DNA from: Rhynchopus sp. YZ270_cl-10
Lineage: Eukaryota; Euglenozoa; Diplonemea; Diplonemida; Diplonemidae
Direction of reading: 5' to 3'
DNA length: 64,000 bases
Assembly: GCA_964035575.1 (NCBI GenBank)
Contig: OZ037883.1
Location: 1,116,001-1,180,000 of the forward strand
Shown: one piece after another, positions 54,610 to 64,000 of the stretch
Layout: every line of letters begins with the position of its first letter
Numbering within the stretch: position 1 is the first letter of the stretch
The notes under the pieces: generated by a model
What the model was told of the DNA's origin: nothing
Database searches by the model: none
The model's input: only the letters and a program-made list of their open reading frames with translations
Program-made: the position numbers and the translations under genes

Positions 54610-55610
54610 AACACCGGCCCCGGCGCCGGTTGTCGCCACAGCAGCACACTATATTACCTCGTGGATCGCTGTGGTCGGAAGACGAACCACTGTTCTCTTC
54701 TGACCACCCGAAGTCTTGTTGGCCGTAAGTGTTTGGTGTGGGTGTTTTTATTAGCGTTTCTTGCAGTTGTTGTTGTGGAGAAAACAAAATGCCTTGCAAC
54801 TCAGACTGCTGTTGCATGCTACACTGTCTTCTCCACATTTTGTTGCCCTTTTGCACACATGGGCCTTGTCTGTCACTTTGCAACCTCTTTTTTTCTCTTT
54901 TTTCGTGCGAATTCTTTTTTTGATTTTGTTTCTTTATCAGACTAGCCATAACTCAGATATCAGTTTTCATACAGTCAGCACAGCAACCGCTTTTACGGGG
55001 GAAAAGCTCGGGACCCCAAATCACCCATTTTGGCCAAACGGGGTGATTGGCGAGAGTCCTGTCGACATGTCGAAATAGCTATTTTTTACCGGCTAGAAAA
55101 GTCGTTTTCTTGATGAGTGTTTTCTGAGTGTGCACGAGTGCACAGGCACGTAGGTAGAAGATGTTTATACATTATAACGTTCTATCTGTACGCCAATAGG
55201 GGATTCTTCGGAATCACTTACTTTTTTACGCACCATTTTTTTTAAAAACTTGGCGGTATTTATTTCTTTGTATTTTGTATTGTCCAGGGTTCGAGGAAGT
55301 TGATTTTCGAAATGACCCTGTCTGGGTCCTGAGAATTCTTCCGCGCACCTCGAGCCCTGGTTCTGTTGTCCTTGCAGCGTGCACAGAAGAGACAAGACGG
55401 CAGGAAACAACGGGTATACATACTGTACATACTGTTGTGGTCGTAGTCCTTTGTGTTGCTGCAGGCTGTGTGATTGTGAAGAGCCTGCTGCTCTGTGCTG
55501 ATGTGGTGTGGTGCACTATTCGTCTGTGTCGAAGGAACACATTCCGAAACAGTAGTCCGCGCTTTTTTTTTTATTATATTCCTACGAAGCTTGCTTTAAA
55601 GGAGAAATAG
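54610..55610 (+). CDS. Candidate spliced gene for a small membrane protein (3' exons)
   Basis: An exon at 54610-54724 has a strong acceptor (CTCTTTCTCTTTGCTTTATAG) and donor (GTAAGT). It joins in phase to an exon at 55288-55610 that follows TATTGTCCAG. The first reads NTGPGAGCRHSSTLYYLVDR and on to TTRSLVG. The second reads RFEEVDFRNDPVWVLRILPR and contains a membrane span (VHTVVVVVLCVAAGCVIVKSLLL) before a basic tail. Both exons are GC-richer than their flanks. The single-base carry across the junction fits exactly. A start codon and earlier exons were not found. It is a type I membrane-protein tail by appearance, with no family recognised. An exon inside the intron cannot be excluded. Confidence 0.4.
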
Positions 55611-56167
55611 TATTACCGGTACGGTCGCCAATCATCCCTCAAACAGGAGGATTGTGCAATCAACGAAAACAACTTTACTTACCTACCGATCCTACTATTT
55701 CTTTCTTCATTTCCACCCAATTGCCCTGAAGACTGTCCCCAGCTTTGGGTTCACTTCCCTTTTCTCTACCCATCGCTCACATTATTTGCGTCTGCAAAGA
55801 CATGTTTCCTCCCTTCTGCATTTTTTTAAAAAAATACTGTGCAAAATCGTGGAACAAGCCCTGGTTCCCTCCTCCCCCCGACCACCCTAAGGCCCTGAAA
55901 CAGAGTAGCAAAAATTAAAAACAAAAACAAAGAAACAAACTTTCAGATTCCCCTTTTTTTTACCTCCCTCTCCACACCACCACCACCACCAACCACAGGA
56001 GCGAATCTGATTCTTTTTTTTCCCCTTCGCTTTTTGCAAACACCCTCATAGATACACAAAACACTTTTAAAGGGGGGAAAAGGTCTTTCGTGTGAGGAGA
56101 CGTCAGCGCAACTGCATAGCGCTGCTTTCTGTGTATCGCTAAGGTGGAGCCAGACCTCACGCGTGGT
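55611..56167. other. Intergenic region upstream of the CCCH gene
   Basis: No gene is evident. C/T-rich stretches and A/T homopolymers dominate. An open frame continues upstream of the chosen ATG to a GTG at 56144, after TCGCTAAG, which could be a leader acceptor. Confidence 0.5.
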
Positions 56168-58336
56168 ATGGGGTTAGTGGAGGAGGTGAACGTCATAGCG
56201 TTTCCTGGGGGGAAAGGGGCTATGGGTGGACCACGTGTGCAAGGACGGGGTCGAGGGTTTGAGGAATCCCCTGTACTTCATCACTACCAGCACGTCATCC
56301 AGCATCCACAGCATCCACAACACCCACAGCACCCACAACAGCAGCAGCAGCAGCAACAACAACAACAACAACAACAGCACTTCCATAGAATGCTTATCCC
56401 TTCGCACCCACAGCAGCAACAACCCCGGGTGGGGTATTCTCATCCCTCCAGCCCTTCTGATGTTCTTTGGGGGCAACAGGCGAAAACACCGGCAGGGTTT
56501 GGACACTTTGTGCAACCACAACAACAGATGAGGCCTGGCACACAGCAACACTTTTCCCAAAGGAATGTTTCGATCCAGCAGCAACAGCAACAACAGCAGC
56601 AGCAACAGCAACAACAACAACAACAACAACACACCTCTGCTGCACTGATGGCCGCAATAATGAAGCAACACCCGCAACACCCGCAGGCAGGTAGCGGCAC
56701 ACAAAGCAGCTCCTCCGCCGACGTCCGCGCCTCAAACAACGCACAAATGGCAGAACTGATCGCCTCCGGTACCTCCAACTTCGGCGACTCTGGCCCCCTT
56801 ATGCCCCTCCCTTCCTCCGGCGGGATTCGGGTCTGCAATGTCGACGTCGAAGCAATCGAAGCATCTGAGCTCTCCGCAATCGCAAACCCTTTGAAAGACG
56901 TCGTAAAGAACCTCCGGCAGTGGGGAATCACCGTGACGGACCCATTGGAGAAGAGGAAGGTGGCGTGCCCTTTGTTTGAAATTGAGTTGACAAATGGGTT
57001 GCTTGATTCGGGAACAAAACAGCATACGCATTCGATCTGTATATTGTATCAGAATAATCGTTGCAAAGTCGACCATAACTGCAACCAAATTCATGTGAAT
57101 CGTGTATATTACGCAAAGCAACGCAGAGGTGCACCATGTTGCGCAGACCACCACGATCTCTTCACCGCCTCTCTCCTCTCTAAATTCCTTATCCTCCCCC
57201 CGGTGCTCTTGATCCTCACCTTTCAAGGCAGTCGTTGCGCTTACCATTGGCCCACTGAATACCTTTCTCTTTCTGTTGGGCTTTCAAATTGCCCGGTCCG
57301 CAAAATTCCTGGATTGGGAGACTGCTTGGTGATTGACGACAAAAGTGTCTGCCAGGTCTGGCAAGGAAGCCGGTGTACTTATGGCAAGGAATGCAATTAT
57401 GTGCATTTATGCCGTGCACACTATGAGTCGTTACCAAGGGATCCGGTACATAGAAATGCGGCAGGGTCTGCAGCAACCGGGAAGAGGGGAACTCCTGTGG
57501 CGAAGGCTTTGCCAGGGTATCACCCACCACCGGGGCAGCCAGGGTTGAGCTTCGCCGAAGCCCATTCTTCAAGCAGCGGGAACTCCTCATTTGCAAGCAA
57601 CCACAACACACCGACACCAACCCCCTCTGAGGCTACACCACCCCCACCACAGCCCCTGCTCCCTCCGCCACCGTATTCTATCCTGCAATACCAACAGCCA
57701 GGTCAGGTGGAGGGGGTGCGCACAACACCCACAGGACCACCACTTCAGCCGCATCACCACCAGCAGCACCCCATGCTTGGAAAACCCATCGCCCCGACCC
57801 CCGTAGGGAGGAAAGGGGGTAAGGGAGGAGGACCCCAGCCGACCCCAGTCGGAACGAAGATCGCCTCGTTGAGTGACCTGGAAGACCCGCAGGTGAAAGG
57901 CTGGGGGGGGCCGTTTGGGGGGAGTCGGGAGGGGAGTCCGAGCTTGGACTTTGGGAGGTTGGAGAATTTTGCGAAGATTTTTGGGAATTCGGAGGGGGGA
58001 CGGACGGAGGCTCCTGCTCCACTGCAACAGCTGAGTTTGTCGGGGTTGGGAGCACAGCCTACGGGGACGGCAAGTGGTCCGAGCAGCAACAGACAAACCC
58101 CTATTCCACTGTACGGATTGATGGGTGCTGGCCGCGAAGGTGTCTCAACCCCAGGTGCGACAGCTGCAGCTATGGCAGTCAATGCCGCTATTGGGTCTAT
58201 GGACTCCACCCCCGCCAGCACGCCTTCTAAGGCAGCTATTCCCATCACCTTCATGGCAACCCTCACCGGGGAAGCGGAGGCAGAAGGGGGTGCAACCATT
58301 TCCCATGAAACGGAAGGTGAAGAAGCACAGACCTAA
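56168..58336 (+). CDS. PolyQ CCCH zinc-finger RNA-binding protein
   Basis: 722 residues from the first ATG, which replaces an in-frame GTG at 56144. Two long glutamine tracts with His (about residues 57-72 and 137-158) are coded by mixed CAG/CAA. Residues 291-309 form a CCCH finger, C-x7-C-x5-C-x3-H (CILYQNNRCKVDHNCNQIH). Residues 395-413 form a second with the same spacing (CQVWQGSRCTYGKECNYVH). The CNQIHV ending and the CCADHHD stretch after the first finger are typical of kinetoplastid-type ZC3H proteins, which bind mRNA and control its stability or translation. The C-terminal third is Pro, Gly and Ser-rich and probably disordered. A hydrophobic stretch between the fingers (LLSKFLILPPVLLILTF) is odd and could be an unrecognised intron or a buried helix. 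Confidence 0.82.
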   Translation: MGLVEEVNVIAFPGGKGAMGGPRVQGRGRGFEESPVLHHYQHVIQHPQHPQHPQHPQQQQQQQQQQQQQQHFHRMLIPSHPQQQQPRVGYSHPSSPSDVLWGQQAKTPAGFGHFVQPQQQMRPGTQQHFSQRNVSIQQQQQQQQQQQQQQQQQQHTSAALMAAIMKQHPQHPQAGSGTQSSSSADVRASNNAQMAELIASGTSNFGDSGPLMPLPSSGGIRVCNVDVEAIEASELSAIANPLKDVVKNLRQWGITVTDPLEKRKVACPLFEIELTNGLLDSGTKQHTHSICILYQNNRCKVDHNCNQIHVNRVYYAKQRRGAPCCADHHDLFTASLLSKFLILPPVLLILTFQGSRCAYHWPTEYLSLSVGLSNCPVRKIPGLGDCLVIDDKSVCQVWQGSRCTYGKECNYVHLCRAHYESLPRDPVHRNAAGSAATGKRGTPVAKALPGYHPPPGQPGLSFAEAHSSSSGNSSFASNHNTPTPTPSEATPPPPQPLLPPPPYSILQYQQPGQVEGVRTTPTGPPLQPHHHQQHPMLGKPIAPTPVGRKGGKGGGPQPTPVGTKIASLSDLEDPQVKGWGGPFGGSREGSPSLDFGRLENFAKIFGNSEGGRTEAPAPLQQLSLSGLGAQPTGTASGPSSNRQTPIPLYGLMGAGREGVSTPGATAAAMAVNAAIGSMDSTPASTPSKAAIPITFMATLTGEAEAEGGATISHETEGEEAQT

Positions 58337-58607
58337 CAGAGGAACGTCTTGATCTTTTCTCGAATATATATTTTTTTTAAATGTGAATGTGCCAATGAAA
58401 TGGTTGGTTTTATAAAACTTTTTATGTGTTAGAGATGCACTTAGTTTTCCTCTTTTAAATATCCCCAAAGAAAATACGAATAACGCCGTTTTTTTATTTT
58501 TATTGAGTGATTTTGAAAAATGAAATGGGAAAAAAAAAACAGCAGAAAAAGGAAAATGGTTTCACTCTGTAGTTTCTGATCATTTGATGGGGGAAAAAAC
58601 CCCCACT

Positions 58608-58645
58608 TTGTAGATGTGTACGTAAGGCACGTTCATCTGTCAAGT
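58608..58645 (+). repeat. Dispersed stem-loop motif, GATGTG...CACGTTCATC variant
   Basis: TTGTAGATGTGTACGTAAGG, then CACGTTCATCTGTCAAG. GATG pairs with CATC and GTG with CAC. It matches the copy at 34956 in TGTAGATGTG and in the closing CTGTCAA. Confidence 0.5.
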
Positions 58646-59128
58646 TTTAAGGTAGAGGTGATATGAGGAAACTCCCTTTGCACCTTTTATTGACAGATCT
58701 TCAACTGAGAAGGAAATAACATGGGGAATGTTACAATCAACTTTTTGAAATAAGAGTGAAAAAAAAACAGTGGAGAGATTGCACAACTGTGGCAACACAA
58801 CCGAGGCAACTACACTACTCCAACAATTTATCAAAAAAAGAGGGGGAAACACAACAACCCTACCCCGAGGTTATATGTGTGTTTTGATAACTAAATAGGG
58901 GGTCATTCTTGCGCAGAATATGGCCTCAATTAGTTGTGTGTGTGTGTTTTTTTTGTTTTAGTCAATCCCATATCCTTCCCTACCCCTTCGTAAGTCCCCT
59001 CCATATTCTTCCCTTTCCATCCTCCAGTAGTTAATGCCCCTTTTTCTCTCCCCTTTTTTTGTGAATTTAACTTTTTCATTTTGTTTCCCCCCTTTTTAGT
59101 ATACTTTGTTGCTTTTTTCTCTAAAGGA

Positions 59129-59152
59129 CGGGTGTGTCCAAGCAAGGCACAG
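59129..59152 (+). repeat. Weak relative of the stem-loop motif
   Basis: GGGTGTGTCCAAGCAAGGCACAGTC shares GGTGT..CCAAGC with the copy at 42394, but only a short stem can form (GTGT...GCAC). Confidence 0.3.
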
Positions 59153-59186
59153 TCTCCCCTCTTCTTTTTCTTTCATATCAGATGTA

Positions 59187-59303
59187 AACCACGAAATGGA
59201 GTGTAGGACTGCATGGTTGGGTGTCCACCCCCCGGTACAGCCAATCATTGTACCAAGGTACACTGTTCACGAGAGGGCTTTGTATTTCAAGTCAACTTTC
59301 TTT
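59187..59303 (+). repeat. SINE-like dispersed repeat, copy B
   Basis: Starts AACCACGAAATGGAGTG and parallels the copy at 41551 for about 110 bp. It contains a perfect GGTACA...TGTACC hairpin and ends GTATTTCAAGTCAACTTTC. It runs directly into a canonical stem-loop motif at 59303, which suggests that the stem-loop is the 3' part of the same mobile unit. Confidence 0.75.
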
Positions 59304-59340
59304 AGGTGACTAAGCACGAGAGGCTTAGAATCATCTTACA
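59303..59340 (+). repeat. Dispersed stem-loop motif, canonical copy fused to the SINE-like repeat
   Basis: AGGTGACTAAGC, loop ACGAGAG, GCTTAGAATCATCTTAC. The stem CTAAGC/GCTTAG is perfect, with outer GGTGA/TCATC pairing. A CTTTTCTTCTTTT tract follows. Confidence 0.65.
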
Positions 59341-59416
59341 AACTTTTCTTCTTTTGAGAGAAAGCTTCATTCTCTCAAATGCTTTGAAAAAAATGGAGCT
59401 TTTTAGGGCAGACTTC

Positions 59417-59450
59417 AGGTGACTAAACAAAAAGGCTTAGGATCATCTCG
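59417..59450 (+). repeat. Dispersed stem-loop motif, diverged copy
   Basis: AGGTGACTAAAC, loop AAAAAG, GCTTAGGATCATCTCG. One stem mismatch. The GGTGA/TCATC arm is kept and a pyrimidine tract follows. Confidence 0.55.
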
Positions 59451-59768
59451 AAAGCTTTCCTCTTTTTTCTTTTCAGTCAGGCCAGAGATTGGGTCCGAGC
59501 TTGCTCTGACACAATCTTGGGTTACGGTGTGCCTGAGGACGTCCATGAAAATCCCTAAGAGAAAACGAGGCACTTTATGCTTTTATCAGAAGCATGCACC
59601 GCGGGGTTGTACGTAAGTCAGTCGGAGGCGCTTACGTCAAGAACTACCCCTGTTTTTAAACTTGTGGAAAGCCAGCGCTGCTGATGCTTTTTAAACTTGT
59701 TGACGTGACCCATCCCCACCTTCTCAGATGAACTGAGAGGTGAGAAAGGCGCCACGTGACCACCTTCG

Positions 59769-62700
59769 TTATCGCGGGGCAAACCCGAGACGTCCCTGGG
59801 ACGTGTCGTGGTGCCCTTTCCCGCAACAGGCCTGAGGAGACGCCAGCATCGGCAATCCGTCCTTCTTCCTCTTCCGTCCCGCCTGCACACATGCACCGCA
59901 AGCACCCCTCCCGTGGGCCACACAGTTGTGGTGCTTCTGACAGCACTGCTTCATCGACACGTTCCCCGCACCCGCACACTGTCCGCACATCGAGAAGTTA
60001 TGCACCTCACATGCCTCACGCGCCTCCACACAGTCACCCAAAATAAGCTCATCACAATGGTGCGTCGCACAACACGCCGTGATGGGGATGTTGTTGTGCT
60101 CGCAGTCCCCGCATCGCATCTTGGTGTGTATGTCACAAACCCGCATGGCCCCCACCTTCCTCCTTACGTCCACACGCACAGCCGGTGTCTGCCGCCTGCG
60201 TGCCTCCTGCCGTCGAATCTGCTCTGCCGCAACTGCAGCTATCGCAGCACTCTTACGCACCTCCTCTGCCTGCTTCTGCTCTTCCTTCGCTTCCTTCCAG
60301 CGTTCGCTCTTTGCTGAGCGTTCTTCCGGAGTGGAAGTGTGAGCTACAACCGCGTCGTCACCCCACCTCGCCTTCGTCTTTTCCTTTTGTCGGGAGAGTG
60401 CTCTCCGCGACGTCGCCTTCTCCTGCAACTCCTTCAGGTATCCTTCAACCCCCGCCGCATGCGTCAGCACAGGTCGCACAGAATACCCCGTCATGATCCC
60501 CGCACCCAGTTCCTGTAAGTGGTGCACCTCCCTCTTCTCCACTCCTTTCCATACGTCCCTTCCATGCGCCATAGTTTTCGCCGTCCGCATCATGGCACCA
60601 AAAGATTCGGCCCTCTTCAACACCGTCTCACCCGGTACGTCCAACCCCGAGAAGATCTCAAAGTCCAGCATGAGCTCGAGCTGCGTGATGGGGGGCGTTG
60701 TGCCATCAGGCCAACGCAATGCAGCGAGCCATGCCTTCAGCGCCCAGAAGTGGTCTTCCGTCCAGCGTGGACTCTTCTTCATGTGCTTGCTCCCCCACAG
60801 TACGTTCTCCAGCGGGTTGTAGCTCTCAAGCACTGCACCCTCCTGAGGATTCCAGCCCCAAGGAAAAAGGGATTGGCCCACCACCGCCTGCTTCTTCTTC
60901 TTCTGCGAAAACCCATGTTCCACGTCGTACTTCTGCCTTGCCAGCGCGATGCTGACCAGCATCAGTTGCACACGACGCACCGTCTGCTCTCTCTCCGCAA
61001 CACTCAGCTCCTGCAAGAATATCGTCGGCACCAGGCCAAAGTCCAAGAAGCACGGGGGTGCGTCTTTGAGCAAAACCCTGAGTTTTCCGATGTCCTCTCC
61101 ACGAATTTCGTCCCACTGCGGGCACCACCACCAAGCGTGTCTCCGGTCCTCTATCGCCTCACCACAGTATCGGCACAACGAGGACTCCACCTCCTTGTTC
61201 CTCAGCAGCTGCACCCCCACCAACTGAGAGCCCGACAAGGCTCCGCGTATCGCGCCCGCCAGGTATCTGTCTGTCGTGCGGTCCTTCCACACTGCGTTCG
61301 TCGCCTGGCGATCCACACCTCCCTCAATGCCCTGCATCGACGGCCTCGTCGTCACTGTCAGGCGGTACGCGTGTGCACGGATGCCCTCTCTCAGCTCATG
61401 CAGCCATTTGCCCTTGTCCCACAGACGAACGTGCACCCTCAACCCGATGTGTGTGGTCCAGAAGTCGAAGCTGCTCCACCGCCATCCGTATCGCTCCAGG
61501 TCGTCCCACAACAACTCTATCACACCCTTCTTGTGCATTTCAGTTACCCTTGGGTTGGCAACCCCAGGGTTCTCACGCCGGAGACGTGCCAGATCTGAAG
61601 CCCTGTCACGCCGCCTCACCTCCCGCTCCGCTCTTCGGTCATGTGCCAGCCTCCACACTTCTTCTGCTTCTCTTCGCATGCCGTCATCTTCTGTCAGTCG
61701 GAGAAAGGCCGCCATCCTCCTCTGTACAATCTCCGCTGGCGCATCAATCCCGACCGGAGACAACACATGCCACACAATGTTCAGCGTGCGCTGCTTCCTG
61801 CCCTGCCCCCAGACTGCTAGTGCAGCCCCTTGCCTCAACGTCTCGATGGTCTGCTTCGAGAAATCTGTCACTTCACACCCATGCAACGCTGCCATCATTG
61901 GTCCCCTTGCGCCAATAAGTGCCTTCTCAGTGAAGGATAATGGCACACTCGAAACCCTCGTAAACACACGGTGCGCAGTAACCGCACGCTCACGCGCGAT
62001 GGGCCCGAAGTTCCCCTTTCCAGCCAAAATGTCTGCTCCAACCGCCCCGAACTGCTTCTTGTCGGGGAAGAACCCGTCGCCAAGTCCAAACTTCGTCTTT
62101 GTTCCCTCCTTCGAGGTAAACCCTACGCACTTCTCTGCCTTGACCTCCATGTCCGCAGCAGTGATAAACTCCTTCGTCACCCTCGCAGCACCATGCACCT
62201 CCGCTTCCGTGTTCGCCACAGCATACACGTCGTCAGCGTACCCCATGGCGATTGCTCCCGTCCTTCTCGTCACTGCAGATCCCCACACTGCCATCAGCGC
62301 GTTCAACAGCACGACAGAAAGTGGGCAACCTTGCAGGATACCATTTGTCGTACGGAAAGCGCCTCCCACACCTACGTCTCCCAACTTGAAACGGCGTTCC
62401 ATGGCAGTGTACGCCGCCCTCAGTGGTCCAAGAATACGCCAGTGCGCGCCCCACTCCTCCGCCAGCGATAGCACAATCTCATGAGGCACACGATCGAAAC
62501 ATTTGGCGTAGTCAATCGTGAAGCCCCATACCTGGTCTGTGTCGTCACCCGACAGCACCGCCTTCTCCAGCTTGAGCGACAAGTGCCAGTACAGGTGTGC
62601 AGTGCTGTGTCCTGCTCTGAAGCCGTGCTGTTGCTCACCAATCCAGCTTTCCTGCCACTTTATCAGTCTTCGCAACCTCGCTGCCGCCCACAGTCTGTAG

Positions 62701-64000
62701 ATACACGAAGTGATCGTGATAGGTCGCTGCTTCAGCGGGGTGTCGTCTTCCCCTTTGGGGATGAGCGCAATGAGTGCTCTCATCAAAGAAGGCGGCCACT
62801 CCCCCGTACACTCAATCGCATCAAACACATCTGCCAACCTGTCGAGCAGCACCAGAGGAAGCGCCTTCAGCTCTGCCATGCGCCAACCCTCCACCCCAGC
62901 AGAAGTTTGCGTCTTCATCCTCCCCAGAGTTTGCTGCAACTCCTTCCCCGTCAGCCTGTCCATCTGCATCGCTTGCCCCTTGCCTGCGATGTCTTCTGTA
63001 AACTTCTCCCTGAACGCACCCCAGTCGGGTTCTGGCTTTTCCGCATATCGGCGAAGAATCGGCATCCACGCCTCATGCAGGAGGGTGTCCATCTCCTCAG
63101 CGTTGGCGGTGAACTTCCCATCCTCGTTCTTCAGGGCAGTCATCTTCCTGTACTGTTCGTCCTTGCAGTATTTGAAGATCGCCTTGGGAGCATTGTGCCA
63201 TGCATCCCGTAGGCGCTGCCGCCAGTCCTCCAGTCGCTTCCGCTTCACTCGGTCCGCAAGCGTTGACACCTTCACTCGCACGGCTCTGCACAGATCCACC
63301 AAAGCCTCCTCGCTAGGCATATCCTGTTGCAGTGAGTCGTCGTCCAGCAGAACACGCAGTTCCTTCCGCGCCTTGCTCCAACAATTGCACACGTCATGTG
63401 GCGGCACACCACCGTTGCTCCTCACGTACCACAGCCGACATTCTTCCAGCCTGCCCACGTTCTTCGTCAGCCTTCTCTGGCTCACTGTCAGAGCGTCCCC
63501 TTCCTTGCTCTGCTTCGCAGTCCGGTGCTTCGGCTTCGGGTCAAACGTTTTGCCTCTTCCGCAATACGCCTTCGTCGGGCCCTCAATCTCGCCTTCGCAC
63601 GCCTGCAGCAAGAAGTCCTCTGCCCACTTGTTCCACTGTATCCACCTATCCTGAGGGTGTTGAAGCGCCCCCCACTGCAGCTCCTTGCTCGCAAACGCCT
63701 TTTGTGCATTCTTCACGCCTTGTCCACACTTGTCCAAAGGGAACTGCTTCGGCAGAGTGTACGCGAGCACGATCTGCCTGTACGCACCTACATCCAGCGC
63801 TATCTCTACCGGTCTGTGCTGCGGGAGCCCAGAGTCGTGGACAACCTTCACAGACGACAGCCCTGTGCACGCAGCTCGGTTCAGCAGAACGTAATCGAGC
63901 CTCTTGCGGATCTCCTTGCCGTCTTTCACCGAGAAGTAGGTGTTGTCCGGGGTCGTCCCAAGCACCCTTGCGTGCTCTTCGGCAGTGTCCTTCCACCATC
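59769..64000 (-). mobile_element. Non-LTR retrotransposon (LINE) ORF, 5' end beyond the window
   Basis: One open frame runs from the right edge to a stop at 59769, about 1,410 residues. An apparent GTG start at 63965 is not needed because the frame is open to the edge. It begins with the end of an AP-type endonuclease (RKRLDYVLLNRAA ... GLPQHRPVEIAL). A reverse transcriptase follows at roughly residues 340-620 counted from 63965 (ALIALIPKGEDDTPLKQRPI, HGFRAGHSTAH, FTIDYAKCFDRVPHEIV, GILQGCPLSVVLLNALMAVW, catalytic YADD at 62229-62240). A CCHC-type finger (CRYCGEAIEDRRHAWWWC) lies near 61120-61182. A long Trp-rich and then Lys/Glu-rich region leads to a Cys/His-rich C terminus. The frame looks intact as far as it is visible. 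Confidence 0.88.
59780..60150 (-). other. LINE C-terminal Cys/His-rich module
   Basis: The last ~120 residues repeat a pattern close to C-x2-H-x4-CG-x-C-x6-9-CC-x3-H(H/N)C: CDIHTKMRCGDCEHNNIPIT, CCATHHC, CEVHNFSMCGQC, CCQKHHNCVAHGRGACGAC and CCGKGHHD. About three units are visible. This looks like a tandem zinc-binding array different from the usual CCHC finger of LINEs. Nucleic-acid binding is an inference. Confidence 0.55.

Larger units (their letters stand above)
58337..59768. other. Intergenic region between the CCCH gene and the LINE
   Basis: No gene is evident. Contains stem-loop motifs at 58608, 59129, 59303 and 59417, a SINE-like repeat at 59187-59303, a short GT run at 58936-58948 and many homopolymers. 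The part from about 59600 rightward is probably the 3' UTR of the minus-strand LINE. Confidence 0.55.

Noticed and set aside
55286-55300. GGTTCGAGG as a tRNA B box
   Set aside because: No acceptor, D or anticodon arm fits around it. It is better explained as the start of a candidate exon.
56174-56931. Antisense Leu-rich and Cys-rich frames opposite the polyQ tracts
   Set aside because: The reverse reading of CAG/CAA repeats gives poly-Leu or poly-Cys, a shadow of the CCCH gene.
60519-63654. Plus-strand frames of 240-400 residues across the LINE
   Set aside because: They lie opposite a minus-strand frame with clear endonuclease and RT motifs, and show no domains of their own.

Overview
The window reads as nuclear DNA of a protist. 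Evidence for this is spliceosomal GT-AG introns, AT-rich and homopolymer-rich spacers between GC-rich exons, several retroelements, and no operons or ribosome-binding sites. Three features point toward Euglenozoa, plausibly a diplonemid-like lineage. The CCCH fingers have C-x7-C-x5-C-x3-H spacing ending in CNQIHV-type residues. There is a Cache/HAMP/cyclase-homology receptor of a kind common in that group. All likely host genes lie on one strand, with pyrimidine tracts and AG just before several start codons. This placement is an inference, not a proof.

Positions 1-32083 are a head-to-tail tandem array with a 3,040-bp period. Each unit carries one intronless gene for a 623-residue predicted secreted protein (signal peptide, RS/RG-rich basic block, K/E/W/Y block, ten Ser-Pro-rich blocks with PPTPP runs, Cys-rich C-terminal domain) and a 1,168-bp spacer. 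Ten complete units are visible, plus the 3' part of an eleventh that runs off the left edge. Nine copies are intact and one (copy 2) is frameshifted by a 4-bp loss. Units are almost identical, and the few single-base variants are shared between copies in a mosaic way.

Positions 32084-41501 hold ordinary host genes: GDP-mannose 4,6-dehydratase (five exons), the small-subunit processome protein UTP15 (four exons), and a secreted PKD-domain protein. Positions 42457-46324 are a tyrosine-recombinase-type (DIRS/Ngaro-like) retroelement with an RT/RNase H frame and a split-repeat A1...B1-A2-B2 end structure. Positions 46838-49376 are a DNA-transposon-like element with 41-bp perfect terminal inverted repeats and pieces that look like captured host exons.

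Positions 50234-52852 encode a two-pass receptor with a HAMP-like linker and a degenerate cyclase-homology domain. A cluster of strong hairpins follows it. A candidate two-exon membrane-protein gene lies at 54610-55610. A polyQ CCCH zinc-finger protein is at 56168-58336. From 59769 to the right edge, on the minus strand, is most of a LINE (endonuclease tail, RT, CCHC finger, long C-terminal region ending in a novel-looking Cys/His-rich module).

Two small repeat families are scattered in the noncoding DNA and one GMD intron: a stem-loop motif (GGTGACTAAGC...GCTTAGGTTCATC and relatives) and a ~115-bp SINE-like sequence that in one copy runs directly into that stem-loop. No tRNA, rRNA or CRISPR array was recognised.
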